From positions 62,001-126,000 of the forward strand of contig CAJNOP010000009.1 of the NCBI GenBank assembly GCA_905250075.1: a stretch of DNA of 64,000 bases. Direction: 5' to 3'. The translations under genes were made by a program, and so were the position numbers. Positions 47,902-61,307 of the stretch are shown in pieces. Source of the DNA: Rotaria sp. Silwood1 (Eukaryota > Rotifera > Eurotatoria > Philodinida > Philodinidae). Position 1 is the first letter of the stretch. Each line of letters begins with the position of its first letter. The notes under the pieces are model-generated. The model did not search any database, had not been told where the DNA came from, and worked only from the letters and a program-made list of their open reading frames with translations.

Positions 47902-50900
47902 TTAATGTTTGGTTTGCGATCATGACCAACAAATAGATTTAATGAAATAAAATGTATACGTCGACGCCATATGTTAATTATCTATGTTATGCTTTCTTTT
48001 GTTTTAGATTATATTTAATTACTTTTTTCAGATAGACGAAAAATAGATGAATATGAATTTTTTTTAAATTTAATTAAGATCCTCCTCTTCAAAAAACGTC
48101 CATTTTCATCACAATTATTAATATTAACAAAAATGAATATCAGGATAGCTTGAAGTCAGATTTGTCATACACTATATGATTTCATTTTTTTATTTGGCGC
48201 CTTTTTTCAGATGTTTTTCGTTTTTCTCTTTGATATTCTCTGATCGCACATCTAGATTCTTGAAAGAACTTTATGGTTATCAATAATTTGTTTTTTTTCT
48301 TTGAAAGAACATGCAAAGTTGAAGTGTCTGTTTTTTTTGAATTAAAATTTTTTTATTAACATATAAAAAAGCTTTTTCATAAGTAACAGATCAATTTTTG
48401 AGAGTTTTCCAAGATACTCAACTTGCCATCTTTTTTTCTTCGTATAAAAATTGTGAATTCAGAAAAAAAAACTCTGTCAACTACTGAATTTGCTATGTTC
48501 TTCCAAGTAAAACAATAAATATATATATATATATAGAATGAGAGTTCGCAGAGAACTTTGAGTTGATAAATGAGCTATTTTTGATCCTTGTTTGATGAGT
48601 ATCGCCTGAAAACATTGTGATATAGAGCTGAAAATTTCAGCATAGCCTTTGCCCTATAGCTTCAACATATCCTGAAAATTTTCATCCGATTTGAATGTCC
48701 TTGAACCAACATCGATGTAGGAAATCAGGTGACGCCTTAATATATTATCAAATTATAAGTAAGAAACAAATACTATGACAATTAAGTCATATAATAATAT
48801 CGAAGTAATATTGTCAAAAAAAATTTTCAAACTCATATTCTCATTTAAATCGAAGTTGACTGTTTGATAAATTCTAATTCTAGTTGTTTTGTATCTTTAT
48901 AAATAAGTAAAAGATAATTATTGTTATTTTCCGAAATAAATATTGTATACTTAAATATTTTATTTCAATCTTTATTCTGAATAAATAATTTACTGTATGT
49001 CTAATTCTTTAATAAGTTTTTTTTTAATTTTCCATTTTGTATGCTTTATTTTTCAAGTACCTTTTTTTATATTTAAATAATAGTCATATTAAAAAGAATA
49101 CAAACATAAAAGTATCATATAACAGTATTTATCAGTAGTGTACTTCTTTATGAAATTGAATATTATAGAGTGAGTAAAAGCTTCAATACATTAGAAGACA
49201 CAGTTCTGAAAATTGTTTTTTTTTCTTTTAAATAATTTTTTGCAACTAATCGATTTATTATTTAGCATTCATGTCCTTATAACGATTTACTTTCAATGTC
49301 GACAATATTTTATTTCTATCATCTAAACGATGCATTATTTTCAAGTGAGAAAAATTATCAAAACAGGTAATACAAAAGAATAGTTTATTAAGAAATTGTC
49401 GTCGAGTCACTTCAGTGCTCTTGTGTAGCATACTCTAAATAAGTTTTCTAGATTTTCTATACAAAACAAAGCCGTTCCCACAGTCATTTGACCTAATTAA
49501 AGTAATACGCATCCGTATGGATTACAGATGACGAGATTTTTTTTAAACAAGAAACATATTCAGTATTATCATGCTGCATATTAATGGAAAGGCTCCCCTC
49601 GATCTTTCCACTTTCCTACAGAAGTTCAGGCAAGTTCTTATCACAAAAGAGCTCATTCATAATTGAGAAAAAAACGTAACGTTAAGCACATACATCCAGG
49701 TGTGCTCGATGAGATATTCTTTCTTAGTCAAAGAGTGTACTTCATTCTGTAAATAGATATTTGTCGAAAAAGACACATAAAAACAAAGATTTGAAAATGT
49801 ATTCAATTACTTCTATTTTATAAAGTGTTTTATTGTAGATAAATGTACTAGTTCTTGTTTATCTTAGGACGAATAACTATGTTAATGATATATTTCTTTG
49901 TAAGCAAATTGCTTCTATACCAAGTAAACTCTAAAATATAAACGGCTGACTTGAATAAGAGTGACAAAAAAAAAGATTTAATTTCCTTGCTTCTACTTAT
50001 TTATATAGAAGATAAAATATTACCGATGACAGATCTTACTCTTTAGAAAAAAGATTGTCATTATACATTATATTAAGACGATCCTTCTTATCCACATGGT
50101 ATTATTTGTTTCGTTTCCAATGTATGAATGTTAAATAAGTAAAATAAATTTGTTTACTAACAATGTATTTGATAAGAACAATTGAAACTAAGAAGTATCA
50201 GTGAGATTACTAAAAAAATGTTCTTGTTTTTTTTGAAGGACATAATAAAAGGCTTTCTTGTAACTTGAGAACGATAAGATAGAACAAAAAACTCTAGATC
50301 TTCTAGCACGTTGCAGGCTTCATGTTCCATATCAAGATTTATTTGATGTTTTCTTTTTTTAGAATTTCAATCTGCTTATCTGATATCAATAAGAAGATAA
50401 TCAATTTTATATATGCACCTTACGACCCTTTTTTGTTTTAGATTTTAGAATTATATCTGACAAAGACATCATTGTCATATGAATTAAGAATATATTCGTT
50501 AAATAAGAGATCGAAAGAAGTACAAGATCATAAGTTATGTTGGTGGTAAATTTTTTTTAGCTAAAGTTATAAATTTTGTAATGTATAAGTAAAGTTTCCA
50601 GTTTTATTCTTGAATTTTAGTTCTCTTGAAACAAAAAACAGAAATGTATTATATTAAAGTTTTTATTGCGTGTAGTACAAATAATAATCTTGATCACCTG
50701 ATACTTTTGGTTCAGTAGAATAAATGTTGTGACAGAAAGAAAGAAAGTTTTCAATATTTTCTATGTAACTTTATAGATTTCCATGGCACACCACCTAATA
50801 ACAAAAGGTTCGTTTAAGGTAATTTCTCTTTGCACAATTCTCGAATAGAATCAGATTTTCTATGATAAATGAATTTTACTTTTATTCCTTCACTTCTCTT

Positions 50901-52335
50901 TGATCTGAATAATAATTTTTGTAATAAGATGTCAAATTTTTTTCATGTTCTGTCTGTATGTGTAAATATCAAGCGAAAATAAATGACAAGAGCTTACAAA
51001 AAGCTCTGCTTCCCTTCATTTATCAACTGTTGGATTATTATGACTTGCTTGCAGTGATGCAGAAAATAGGAGAGAAAAAAGATTATCGTTTGGGAATGTG
51101 AAAAGAGAACAATATAGTGTATCATATTCTTACAAATATATAATGAATGAACTGAATCGAATCATGCAATTACTTCAGAAATGATTGTTTGAGAAGCTTT
51201 CAGTTCTATTATCGTTTATTGCATTACAAGAAGAAGATGAGAATGCTGATTAACTGTTCAATTTATTCGAGGTAATATGAACAAGAACTTCATAAAATAA
51301 AGAGTTCTAAATGACTCTCGACTATGGCATATTTACTAATGAAATAGAGGAGTTCGAGAAAGATTTTGATCATATACATGTTATAATAGAAACTTGAATT
51401 CAACGATGGTAATATTCTGAATATCAAGGATAAAAGTATATGTCACTTAAGTGCGAAAAGAATCTTTATAGATACATGAGCACAGATGTAGAAGGTAACG
51501 GTGTCAAAGAAACTACAGACAGATAATTATACTTATTCAAAGATTAATTTGACAGTTGATTACTTGAAAATGACTTTAATAATTGAATTTATGTTTCAAT
51601 TATTACATTTAAGAATATTTGAAATTTCCTTTTATTTAAAACTCTTATTCTTGTCAGTTGAAACTTTCAATTGTTTAAGATCCTTACTTGGGATGTGTAC
51701 ACTAAAAATTCTAGTTTAATAGCTTCTTTAAAAAACAAACCTAAGACTCAAGAATGAAATAAGACATATTGCCTATGAATTTCAAAATTCGTAATTTCAG
51801 TCATGCGTAATTTATCTCTAAACTAAACCTAGGATATTTAACTTCTCGTTATACTATATTGAACGATCATATTCTTAGTTGATAAGATTTCCGCTTTTCG
51901 AGAACTTCTTTTGTGAAACAAAAATACTTTGATATTATGAACTTTAAATTCATTTTTCATTAGTTTCTTCGTAACTAGAACATCTACTAGTAGAATTATG
52001 TGATCTTCATTGGTCATATTTTACTGTTTATTAATAATTATACCCGAAAAAAATTAATACTTTATGTCACTGAAAAAATTAATTAAAAAAACTTTATAAC
52101 AAGACATGTTTTTCTTTGCTTTAGTCATATTATATTTAGTTTCATATAAATACATGTTTCTTTATTCAAGTAATACTTGCAGGTACTTCATAATAAATGG
52201 CTGATTATTGTATCTTTTTCTTTTACCTTTTCATTAATTAGTACATTTTATTTACAAGTAATATCTATATATATATATCACAAAATGCGCTTGAAACATG
52301 TTCTATAATATATCGATAAAAATATATTTTCTTTA
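47902..52335. other. Gene-free region upstream of ARID1
   Basis: 4.4 kb with the ARID1 promoter at its left edge, the dispersed repeat copy and an (AT)n run near 48517. The remainder shows only short frames on both strands and no family I can recognise. Confidence 0.5.
48320..48730. repeat. Dispersed repeat, copy 2 (upstream of ARID1)
   Basis: Same orientation as copy 1, longer by an inserted stretch with an (AT)n run near 48517. A weaker third trace (GAGCTGAAATTTTCACC near 41204) may belong to the same family. Confidence 0.5.
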
Positions 52336-53009
52336 ATTATATGCGCTCTTTATGTTTAAAATGGGCGAAACTCCGTATAATCAATTCTTCGGCGCTGCGA
52401 ACAAAATTATTATTTTAGTACAAGACGAATTTCTTTACCTATTTCTTCGACAGAAGAACTATGATGTTTTAATTTATTGATGATAGTGTCCTACACATAA
52501 TAATCTAAACCATTGAGATCCAGACTATTTTTCGATGGTCATCGATATTTATTTATAAATTGCATTAATTTTTCTTTACATCATGTCGATAATTTCTCAT
52601 ATGTTTGTGGCATGGCATTGTTTTACTCATAGATTAAACTGTCGTTCGCGATCTGTTTGATTTCAAATTATGCAAGTAGGAGAACGATTTTGAAATAATT
52701 TTCGTGTATTAATCATTCATCAGGTTTAAATATAATTGAAGATTTGAGATGTACCTAACGAAACTATATTTCTTTTTGAATATTTTTTTGCCTTTTGATT
52801 TTATATCCTTTTATTTGTCTGTTTCCTGTCGACATGCAGCATGGATACATTCTAATGAAAAATTTTTTTTTTATTATTGAATAGAATTGTCTGACATCAA
52901 TGAGATAGGAAAACGAATAGATTACTTTTCAAAAACTGGTCATATTTGCAGTGTTGAAAATTAATCACGTAGAATTTTGCCCATTTTAAAAACAAAACGT
53001 GCATATAAT
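52336..53009. mobile_element. Decayed DNA transposon-like element with about 64-bp inverted ends
   Basis: The left end (ATTATATGCGC... TTTAAAATGGGCGAAA) and the reverse complement of the right end (ATTATATGCAC... TTTTAAAATGGGCAAAA) align over about 64 nt at roughly 75-80% identity. The interior (about 550 nt) has no intact frame. Target duplications were not resolved because the flanks are AT-rich. Superfamily unknown. Confidence 0.6.
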
Positions 53010-53083
53010 ATATATTTTTCAAAGTGTTATTAGTATATTGTAGAGCTTTTTATGTTGCATCTTGTGTTATATATGTTGCGTTT

Positions 53084-53342
53084 ATATAAAACAGCAGTGT
53101 CACATATCCGAGATTTTAAAGATGCTACTACATCTCCCGCGGGAGATGCCGCATCTCGCGCGAGAGATGCGGGTGTGGGTGTGGGGGATGTGCATCTATA
53201 AAGGTGATCTTATATCTCCGATGGTGAATGGCCGCATCTCTCGAGTGTGGGTGCCGCATCTCCAGCGGAAGACGCGGCATCTCCCGTGGGAGATGTGGTG
53301 GCATCTCCAAAATCTTGGATATGTGACACCACTCATATAAAA
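53084..53342. mobile_element. 243-bp palindrome-rich MITE with 8-bp target duplication
   Basis: The element is 53092-53334, flanked by exact 8-bp duplications ATATAAAA (53084-53091 and 53335-53342). Ends CAGCAGTGTCACATATCC and GAGTGGTGTCACATATCC form an inverted repeat that continues with AGATTTT and AGATGC. The 8-bp duplication suggests a hAT-type origin. The interior is GC-rich and filled with GCATCTC...GAGATGC units, including a perfect 18-bp palindrome CATCTCCCGCGGGAGATG (53131-53148), 53151-53170 and 53277-53295, and a GGGTGTGGGTGTGGGGG run at 53171-53187. No transposase. Confidence 0.85.
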
Positions 53343-54914
53343 TGTGCTAAGAGATACAAAGAAAAAAAAACCGTCTATTCATTATAGACCACCCATTGAT
53401 GTTTTCTCAATTTTCGTATATACTATTTTCCTATATTTTTAATGATTAAAAATTTATATTAATTGACAATAATTTTAGTCCAATCGATTGATATTTTTCT
53501 TTTTTTTTCTATTAAGGTCATATGTATAATATGACTATTCAATAGGAATATATCCAGTACACGAATTGAAATCAATTGACGTAGAATGAATAATTTTATA
53601 CCAATTTATATAAATTAAGCATTCGATTTCAAGTCAAAACTCGGTATTAGAATTGGTACATCTCTACTATTCAACCCATTGACTTAATCATTTTTTTTGT
53701 ATTATCGGTAAATTACAGATCGATAAACAGAATATACAAATTCTCGACTATTATTTTCTTTATATTTAAGCGGTTCTCGTGAGATAAACATAATTTGCTC
53801 ATACAAACGACAAAAAAACGAATATTTATTTTAAAAAACTTCACAATCATAGGCATAATTGGTAAGAATAAAGTCATCATCTAGATAAGTCAAGATATTC
53901 TTATTTTGCTATAGGGATGTATTTATTCTATTATTTTCTAAGTATGTCTATTTTAATTACTAGGTCAATATCTTGAGTGCTATCATTAGTATATTGAAAA
54001 GAATTCAAGTTTTAGAACTCAGCTGTCTTAACCTTAGGGAATATTTTCTATTTACTAGCATCTGATTCATAATAGAAAAAAACTACATGAGAATACCACT
54101 AATATTAGATATAGTTATTTACAACAACAATAGTGAAAAAATGAAGAAAAATGTTTCTGACTACTGCAATACTCAATATGTTTTTATTCGAATTAAGTGA
54201 CAACATATACAAAGAATAGTCTTATACTATCAATAATTGTTTCAAAAATATCAATAAAATGCTTTTTTTGTTAAGTTAGACAGATGAATATTTTAAACGA
54301 TACAGTGAACAAAGAAAAAAGACAGAAGATAAATAAAATATTATATTTCTTTAGTTTCAATGAATCATATCAACCAATTAAAAGATTTTATGAAAAACAG
54401 GAAATAAATAATCTGCCTTTTTGTCTATCATTATTCTGATGAATTACGGTAATGCATCTTATTACAATTCTAGAAATTTTCTTTTTCATAGAAAAAAAGA
54501 AGTTAATCAAGTTGAAAAACGATAGGAAAAAAAAAGAAATCAGGATACTAGTTGGCATTAACATTAGCATTAATAGTAAAAATGTCAAAAGAGAAGAAAA
54601 TGAGAAAAATGACAACGATTATTGTAAATTTTCACATGATACAAATGTTTTGATTATTTGATAGTATCATATAGAAATAAAGCTGGAATTATTTTATATT
54701 AATAGATATCAAAGATATATTCTAATCAATATAAAAAGTGAGTCAAAACAAATTGAAATATTTAAGTCTTTTGGGAATACTTTATCATCATCTAATTGAA
54801 TTAAATTTGAATATTTACAAATAGTTATTTCCTTTATTTTTTAAGACAGTATTTATTTTCTTTTTTTTTTCAGTTTTGTTGTTTGCAATAAGTAAATACA
54901 ATCATTTCAAAATT
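53343..54914. other. Gene-free region before the first GPCR
   Basis: AT-rich with no recognisable gene. A strong acceptor (T-rich tract then CAG at 54871-54873) lies 41 nt before the GPCR start codon and marks either a 5' UTR intron end or a trans-splice site. Confidence 0.45.
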
Positions 54915-56937
54915 ATGATTAATAATGAATCCGTAATTTCATTTTTTTATAATGAAACAGCTTATCAATTCTATAGTGAATTAGTTGATATTCATTATGA
55001 TAAATATGTTTTTTTTGCTGTATGTTCAGCATTAGTTGGTTTACCATTAAATATTCTTCTACTAGTTATTCTTATACGAAATGGTTTATTTAGTCGACGT
55101 AATAATAATAATAATAATAATAATGATTCAACGCAAATATCATATTTAAGAAATACTCCAACAGGTTCATTTGAAAGATTTCTATTTGAAATTATTTTTA
55201 TTGATACATTATTAATTCTTTATCATTTTATGGATAATTTTTTAAGTTATATTCATAAAGATCGTTCAGCTGGTCAACATTATTTAATACATGTATCAGA
55301 TTTTTGTTGTAAATTTTTTACATATTTTGCTAAAATGAGTGTTCTTCTTGCAACATGGTTATTATTTTTTTTGATACTTAATCAATTTATTTTAACAATG
55401 AAGTATAATGAGGAATATTCATGTTGGAATCGTAGTCTATATTATATTAATGCAAAATACTCAACTGTTTTTCTTATATTCATTTGTGGTATTTACAATA
55501 TATATCCAATAGAAGTTCTTAAGTATCAAAAAAAAGAAGATTTACAAGATTATCAGCAAGGTAAAAAATTTAAAAAAAAATTTTGTCTTTTTTTTGTCAT
55601 TTAAAATAAACTATAAATATCTAAGAGTAGAAGGAGTTGCTGGTGTATGTTCAATACTATTAGATGCAACAAATAAACAATTATTAAATGCAACTAATTA
55701 TGGATATAATCTGCTTGGAATTTCTATGCCATGTATAATTATATTTATTACTTCAATTATAATTATATATCGTACATGTCAAAATAAAAAATATGATGAA
55801 AAATTAAATAATTCTTTTCAATATATTGCTGCAACTATTGGTATTATACATTCATTTTTTAATTTACCAAGTCGATTAAGTGATATATTACTTATGTCAT
55901 TATCACCATATTCACCATTTTATTCATATTTAATTAATTTTAATCATGAAGTACAATCATTTATAACTTTATCATATGCATATAAATGTTTTATTTGTAT
56001 TATTCTATCACGACGATTTCGTTTTCATGCAAAAAATATTTTATGTTTTTTAATTGAAAATAAATATGAAGATCGATATCAAAATCGAACAAATCGTTTA
56101 TTAAAATTAAATAATCAAACACAACATTATATAACAAATCTTCGGTCATTAAAAATACCTGTAAGTTTAAAAAGAGTTTTTTCTAGGCTTAAAATAAATG
56201 TCGTCTACAAATAATATGTTTACCAATGTTTGTATTTCCTAATAGGAAAGGAGGCTTGAAAAGATGTACTTTTTATTATTATTAATATATGCACTCAGTA
56301 AGTGACAGTCTATAATCTAACTAAAAAAACTAATTCTTATTTATCTTTCATTATTCTTTGTTTATGGACTTTGATGCAATAAAGGAAAAAAGTCTAGAAA
56401 CATTGAATTATCTTTCATGAGATACGCAAAACAAAAATTTATTTTCGATGTCTTTCATCACCGATTTTGTCCTCTCTCGTTTCTTTGGTTTTTCTTTTTC
56501 TTGTCTATTCTCTTTCTTAGGTTAACCAACCAACGACAAAGAAGTTCTCAGTTCAAACAATTAATAACGACAATTTATGTAGTTATACTATATCTGAAGC
56601 ATTATACTGGATACGACCCTATTTTACTCGAAACAAAAAGCAACATTTGTTACGACCGTGGGCCCGTTCAGCCAGCTGTCATCAATTATCGACGACATTT
56701 TCATCGTCGCATACTTTATCACCTTCCTCACGTATTATAACACATCCTACACCCTATTTTGTTCTTATTAATTTACCAAACGGTGAACATATTCATATAC
56801 CACTACCCCACAAACATGAATCGCGGTATCCAGTCTTATCTTCTAGACAATTCTTAGACAATACTTTATTTTCTAAAGATTCGGGAAAACAAAGTATCAA
56901 TAAGCTGAAACTTCTGTCATCATCACATATTTATTAA
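54915..56937 (+). CDS. Rhodopsin-type GPCR, divergent, ligand unknown
   Basis: Exons 54915-55560, 55628-56160 and 56521-56937; 1596 nt, 531 aa. Seven hydrophobic helices can be traced: TM1 around residues 36-58 (LVGLPLNILLLVIL with the conserved Asn), then FLFEIIFIDTLLIL, FAKMSVLLATWLLFFLIL, YSTVFLIFICGIY, ISMPCIIIFITSIII, a TM6 near YIAATIGIIHSFF and a TM7 near FITLSYAYKCFICIIL. N-glycosylation sites NES and NET lie at the N-terminus. DRY is replaced by LNQ. The first intracellular loop has an eight-Asn run from an AAT repeat. The last exon supplies a long Ser/His-rich tail; it is phase-compatible and has a fine pyrimidine tract, but a shorter ending at 56214 is possible. The ligand is probably a peptide, by analogy only. 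Confidence 0.7.
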
Positions 56938-57348
56938 ACAATATTTTAAGATAATAATCTTTCGACACTAATAAACACTTCATTTTTTTTCTATAATAGA
57001 AAAAAAAGAACAAAGAATAATATATTTTTAAAAAATGAAGGTAATTAAAAAATGATATAAAATAAGCTGCGCATGTTACTGAGAAAAATTTCATACTTCT
57101 TCATAATGATGTTAGATAAGAAAAAAAAAGGAATATATATCTCACATTATCAAAGGACAACTTCATCTAATGACAATAATTCTCATTAACATTCAGTTAT
57201 TCGTCTTTCTTCCAAGACAAGTTAAATGAAGCAAAAATTTACTTACAGCCTTATGAAAAATGAATCTTGTACTCTTCTATGGTAGCATGTCTTTAAAGAG
57301 AAAAACTTGTTCTTTCTCATAACTTATTTCATATATATATATATACTT

Positions 57349-58494
57349 ATGACAACTTTAACGTACTCAATGAATCTTACGACAAATCGTTCATCGACTC
57401 AATCGATGATAGTTGTCGATTATAACTTATTGGGAAATCGTATTGGTACAATTCTTTATTCGATTATTTATTTCTTAGGATTTATTGGTAATATACTTGC
57501 ACTTATCACATTTTCCAGCCCACGTATGCGTCAAATCTCCAGTAGTATATTTCTACTTATTCTTTCAATTAGTGATTCTATTGCACTTATAACATCCTTA
57601 TGGTTCTTTTTGGCTGATGCATTTTCTATTCAATTACAAAATTATTCTGCACTTGCATGCCGTTTCCGTACATTTTTTGCATATGTTTTTATGGATTTAT
57701 CATCATGGTGTATAGTTGGTTTAGCATTTGATCGTTTTTTACGTACAGAAATTCCTTTACGTTCTAAAAGAATATGCACACCACGTAATGCATTAGTAAT
57801 GATTTCAATATGTTTTCTTATTTTATGTGGTATTAATGGACATTATTTTTCTCCAGGTATTGGACAAGAACGTGGTGGAAATCGTACAACAGCACATTGT
57901 TTAGAAAATCGTGAAACATACCCAAAATATTATTATTTTTATAAAATAATTTGGCCAAAAATAGACATGATTGTTTTTTGTTTTTTACCAGCTTGTATTA
58001 TGATATTATGTAATATACGTATTATTTATATACTTCGACGAAATCGTCATCATTTTGAAAATCATGGAAATACAAATGAACAAATAACAATAACAAATAT
58101 TCATATAACATTAAATGGTATTAGTCCTATGAAACGAACTTCATCACATCGAAAAGCTATTGAACGACAAATGTCATTAATGATGTTATCATGTGTTATT
58201 GTATTTCTTTGTACAACAGTACCTGTAACAATTTATCTTATTTTTATTGAACAAACTATTGTAAATAATCCAAAATTTGCACGTGATGGTGCATATTATA
58301 TATTTATATTTCGAATGCTTCGAGCAATAATGTATTTACATTTTGCTTGTAATTTTTATTTGTATTGTTTAACAAGTCAAATATTTCGTGGTGAATTTTT
58401 ACAAACAATAACATGTCGAAAATTTGTTTTTAAAACAAATCAAGATGGTACCAGTCTAGGATTAAATAGAATGATTGATACATCAACTGTATAA
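57349..58494 (+). CDS. Class A GPCR, peptide-receptor-like, intronless
   Basis: 381 aa in one exon. The N-terminus carries glycosylation sites NLT and NRS. TM1 has GFIGNILALITF, TM2 begins LSISDS, and TM3 starts after the disulphide cysteine in LACRF and ends with DRF rather than DRY. Extracellular loop 2 has its cysteine in TAHCLE. A basic third loop precedes TM6 (LMMLSCVIVFLCTTVPVTIY). TM7 ends CNFYLYCLTSQIFR, a variant of NPxxY common in invertebrate FMRFamide-type receptors. Start at 57349 is the first ATG; an upstream frame extension has only a TTG. It follows the other GPCR in the same orientation, but sequence similarity between the two is low, so a recent tandem duplication is unlikely. 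Confidence 0.88.
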   Translation: MTTLTYSMNLTTNRSSTQSMIVVDYNLLGNRIGTILYSIIYFLGFIGNILALITFSSPRMRQISSSIFLLILSISDSIALITSLWFFLADAFSIQLQNYSALACRFRTFFAYVFMDLSSWCIVGLAFDRFLRTEIPLRSKRICTPRNALVMISICFLILCGINGHYFSPGIGQERGGNRTTAHCLENRETYPKYYYFYKIIWPKIDMIVFCFLPACIMILCNIRIIYILRRNRHHFENHGNTNEQITITNIHITLNGISPMKRTSSHRKAIERQMSLMMLSCVIVFLCTTVPVTIYLIFIEQTIVNNPKFARDGAYYIFIFRMLRAIMYLHFACNFYLYCLTSQIFRGEFLQTITCRKFVFKTNQDGTSLGLNRMIDTSTV

Positions 58495-58522
58495 AGAAGA
58501 ACTAATTAACAAAAAATAAATG

Positions 58523-58550
58523 TTTTATTTATTTATTTATTTATTTATTA
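58523..58550. repeat. (TTTA)n microsatellite
   Basis: About seven TTTA units in the 3' flank of the second GPCR gene. Confidence 0.9.
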
Positions 58551-61307
58551 AAAGAATAATTTGAAAATTATATACGAGAATATTATTACCTTCGAATTAA
58601 AATATTATTATTTGTTAATTGCGTATTAGTACTCAGCATGATAACATCAAAATAATGTACGACAAGATACTATTTTATGTGTAAAATTCATCAAAATAAG
58701 AAAAGCGTTAAAAATATGATCTATATAGTTCATTAGCTTTTCTTTCAAGCAAAAAAAAAACAACAACTTTTTATTTCTGTTCTATTGAATATTATACTTC
58801 AAAAATATGATTAATTTAACAGTTGCTTTTAATTATGATTGATATTTCTATTTTAATGTTTAATATTTGCCCTCAAACAATACATAAATCATATCATATT
58901 TCTACTATAAGACGGATCGATGAAATATAAAACGTTTACATATGTTGTTCTTTATTGTTTGAGATGTTTTACATTTTAGTAAATTAAGAATGATTTTATG
59001 TTATGTGAAAATAATATAAGTTCAATTTTCAATCTATTCAATCCGTTGACGAATAGACTACTTAATTGAATCAAACCTGTATTAATTATATGCGATGATG
59101 TACATATGGATTCGGCAGATAATGAAATTTTATGTTGAATTATACGATTGCGACTAGCTATCAAATGACATATTAATCGACAAAAACAGAACAATACTTA
59201 ACAGGTGATGCAATCAGTTCTGTTTGTCTTTTCAGACAAAGTCGCAATCACAAAAGATTTTAGCTTGAATCTATATGAAATCAGATTCTTGTACCATCAT
59301 TCTTTAACTTTTGAAAAAACAATTGCATTTTTTTCATTTTTTTGACACATATTTTTAATTCCATTACGAAGTAGACGTATATTTCCAAGAAGTTAATGCA
59401 AAAATAAATATTAATAGCACAATTATTCTTAATGGAGTTGAAAATAGATATTCAAGAGAACAAAAGAAACATACACGACGTTTTAAAAAACAATTGTCCC
59501 CATTGATGATAATTATCAAAGAAAAAAAATTTTCTCTTTTACATGTATTACGCCTTGAGAATAGAATAATGTTCTTTTTTATTTGACAAATCATTGAATT
59601 GAAAAGATCTATATAGAGTTTATTGGTATATATAAAAACTAAATAATATCAACAATTGATGTTCTTTTAATTAATGAAAGCAAACAATATATAACTCAAA
59701 CATTTTTGAAAGATTACAATGAATTCTACCTTCTAATTACCCTAAATGTTGAAGTAGAAAATTTAAATGATATAATTATTAATGAATGTTTTGACCAAGA
59801 AAGTTATTCTCAAAAGACTATATTAATATATAAGCTATTCAAGTAAAATGACATTGTTGCTCCTAAACTGCTGAATAATGTTTCAGTCCATTCAATCTAA
59901 AAACAAAATAGAATTGAACTCTGGATTATTTGTTTATTCAACTATATAAGAAATTCTATTAAATTGATTATCAAATATTATCCAATGAATATTGTTCTAT
60001 TTGTGTTGTTATAGATAGAAAAAAAATCTAATAACTTTTCGCATAAGGCGTTTTATTTAAGCTTTTTACTTCAAAATAATGGATTTATTTATAGATATAA
60101 TAATCATATAATGTCAGGTTGATAAGGACATATTTTATGTGAGAATAAACAACTTTTCCGGACTTCAAAGTATAACATTCAACGACATGTCGTTCTATTT
60201 ATCAATAAAATATTACGTAAATTATATAAAAATAATTCAGATCAAACCCATCTAATAATATTAGATACCATTGAAAGTACACTGCAGCTGGAATTTTTTA
60301 TTAAAATTCTTTTTATCTTTAATACTCTTATCAGACAAATTATCTTCGAATATGACAAACATATCATTTATAAGTTGTCTCATTAAGAAGTTAGCTTGTG
60401 CTTATCATAAGTATGATTAGATGAGACGCAATTATCAGTAACTTGCATCTGCTCGTTTTAAAACTATTAAGTGTCTTCATCAGATTATGTGTGTCAGTGT
60501 TTTTCTTTTAAATAATTTTGTTCATTGACATAATTAAAAAAATTAGAAGACCTTAATAAGAAAACGCTTTCAACTAATTAATCACTTTCTCATGAAATAC
60601 TAGAGGATCATTAATTATCGACCATATTCATTTTAAATATAATCATAAGAAATAGTGTCAGGTCATTTTTTTTTTTTGGTTTTTCTAGGCTAAAAAATAT
60701 TTTCCTAAAAGCGTTTTTGATCTATTCAGATTATGAAGCATAGCAATTGGTCTGTGAGGCAAAATTTTTTTCTATTTTCTAAATATGAGTTTTTAGTACA
60801 ATAAAAACATGCTAATGGTTTCCAAGATGAAACATTGACAAGTATCTATGGCATGAATTAAAATAGCTGCATTTTCTGCATAGAAGAACTACTTGTAACA
60901 GAAAAAAATTACTGTACTCTAGGCAATTCAAAATGCTCTCATTTGAACCGAATAAAAAAAAAAAGAACATTCTTGTGAAAAGCTTGTTAGTCTAGAAAAA
61001 TCAGTATATAAAGATCTAAGATAATTTCTCATGGTTCTATTAAGAGTTATTATGATCGGTAATTCACAATCCGTTAGTTTTTGATGAGAAAACGTTTTTT
61101 TTTAATTAAAAAACATTTTCTTATAATTTTCAAGTTTCACCAATTCGACTATCAATTAGACATGGATGAATGTAAGCTATGATACATATATATTCTAAAA
61201 ACGTTAGCTTTAGTCCTCACATATATCCTATATTAATATTGTCTTGTGATGGCTTTCGAAATTTCATCTGACTTTCACCATTGTTCAAAGTTTTATCAGC
61301 GAAACCT

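Noticed and set aside
53062-53340. 92-codon plus-strand and 60-codon minus-strand frames
   Set aside because: They are read-through of the repeated palindromes of the MITE; the peptide is a low-complexity by-product.
56246-56305. Possible small third exon of the first GPCR
   Set aside because: It has an acceptor and short frame, but its donor phase cannot join the well-supported tail exon at 56521; direct joining of 56160 to 56521 works.
57307-57348. Upstream extension of the second GPCR beginning at TTG
   Set aside because: There is no ATG in it; the first ATG is 57349 and leaves the glycosylated N-terminus intact.
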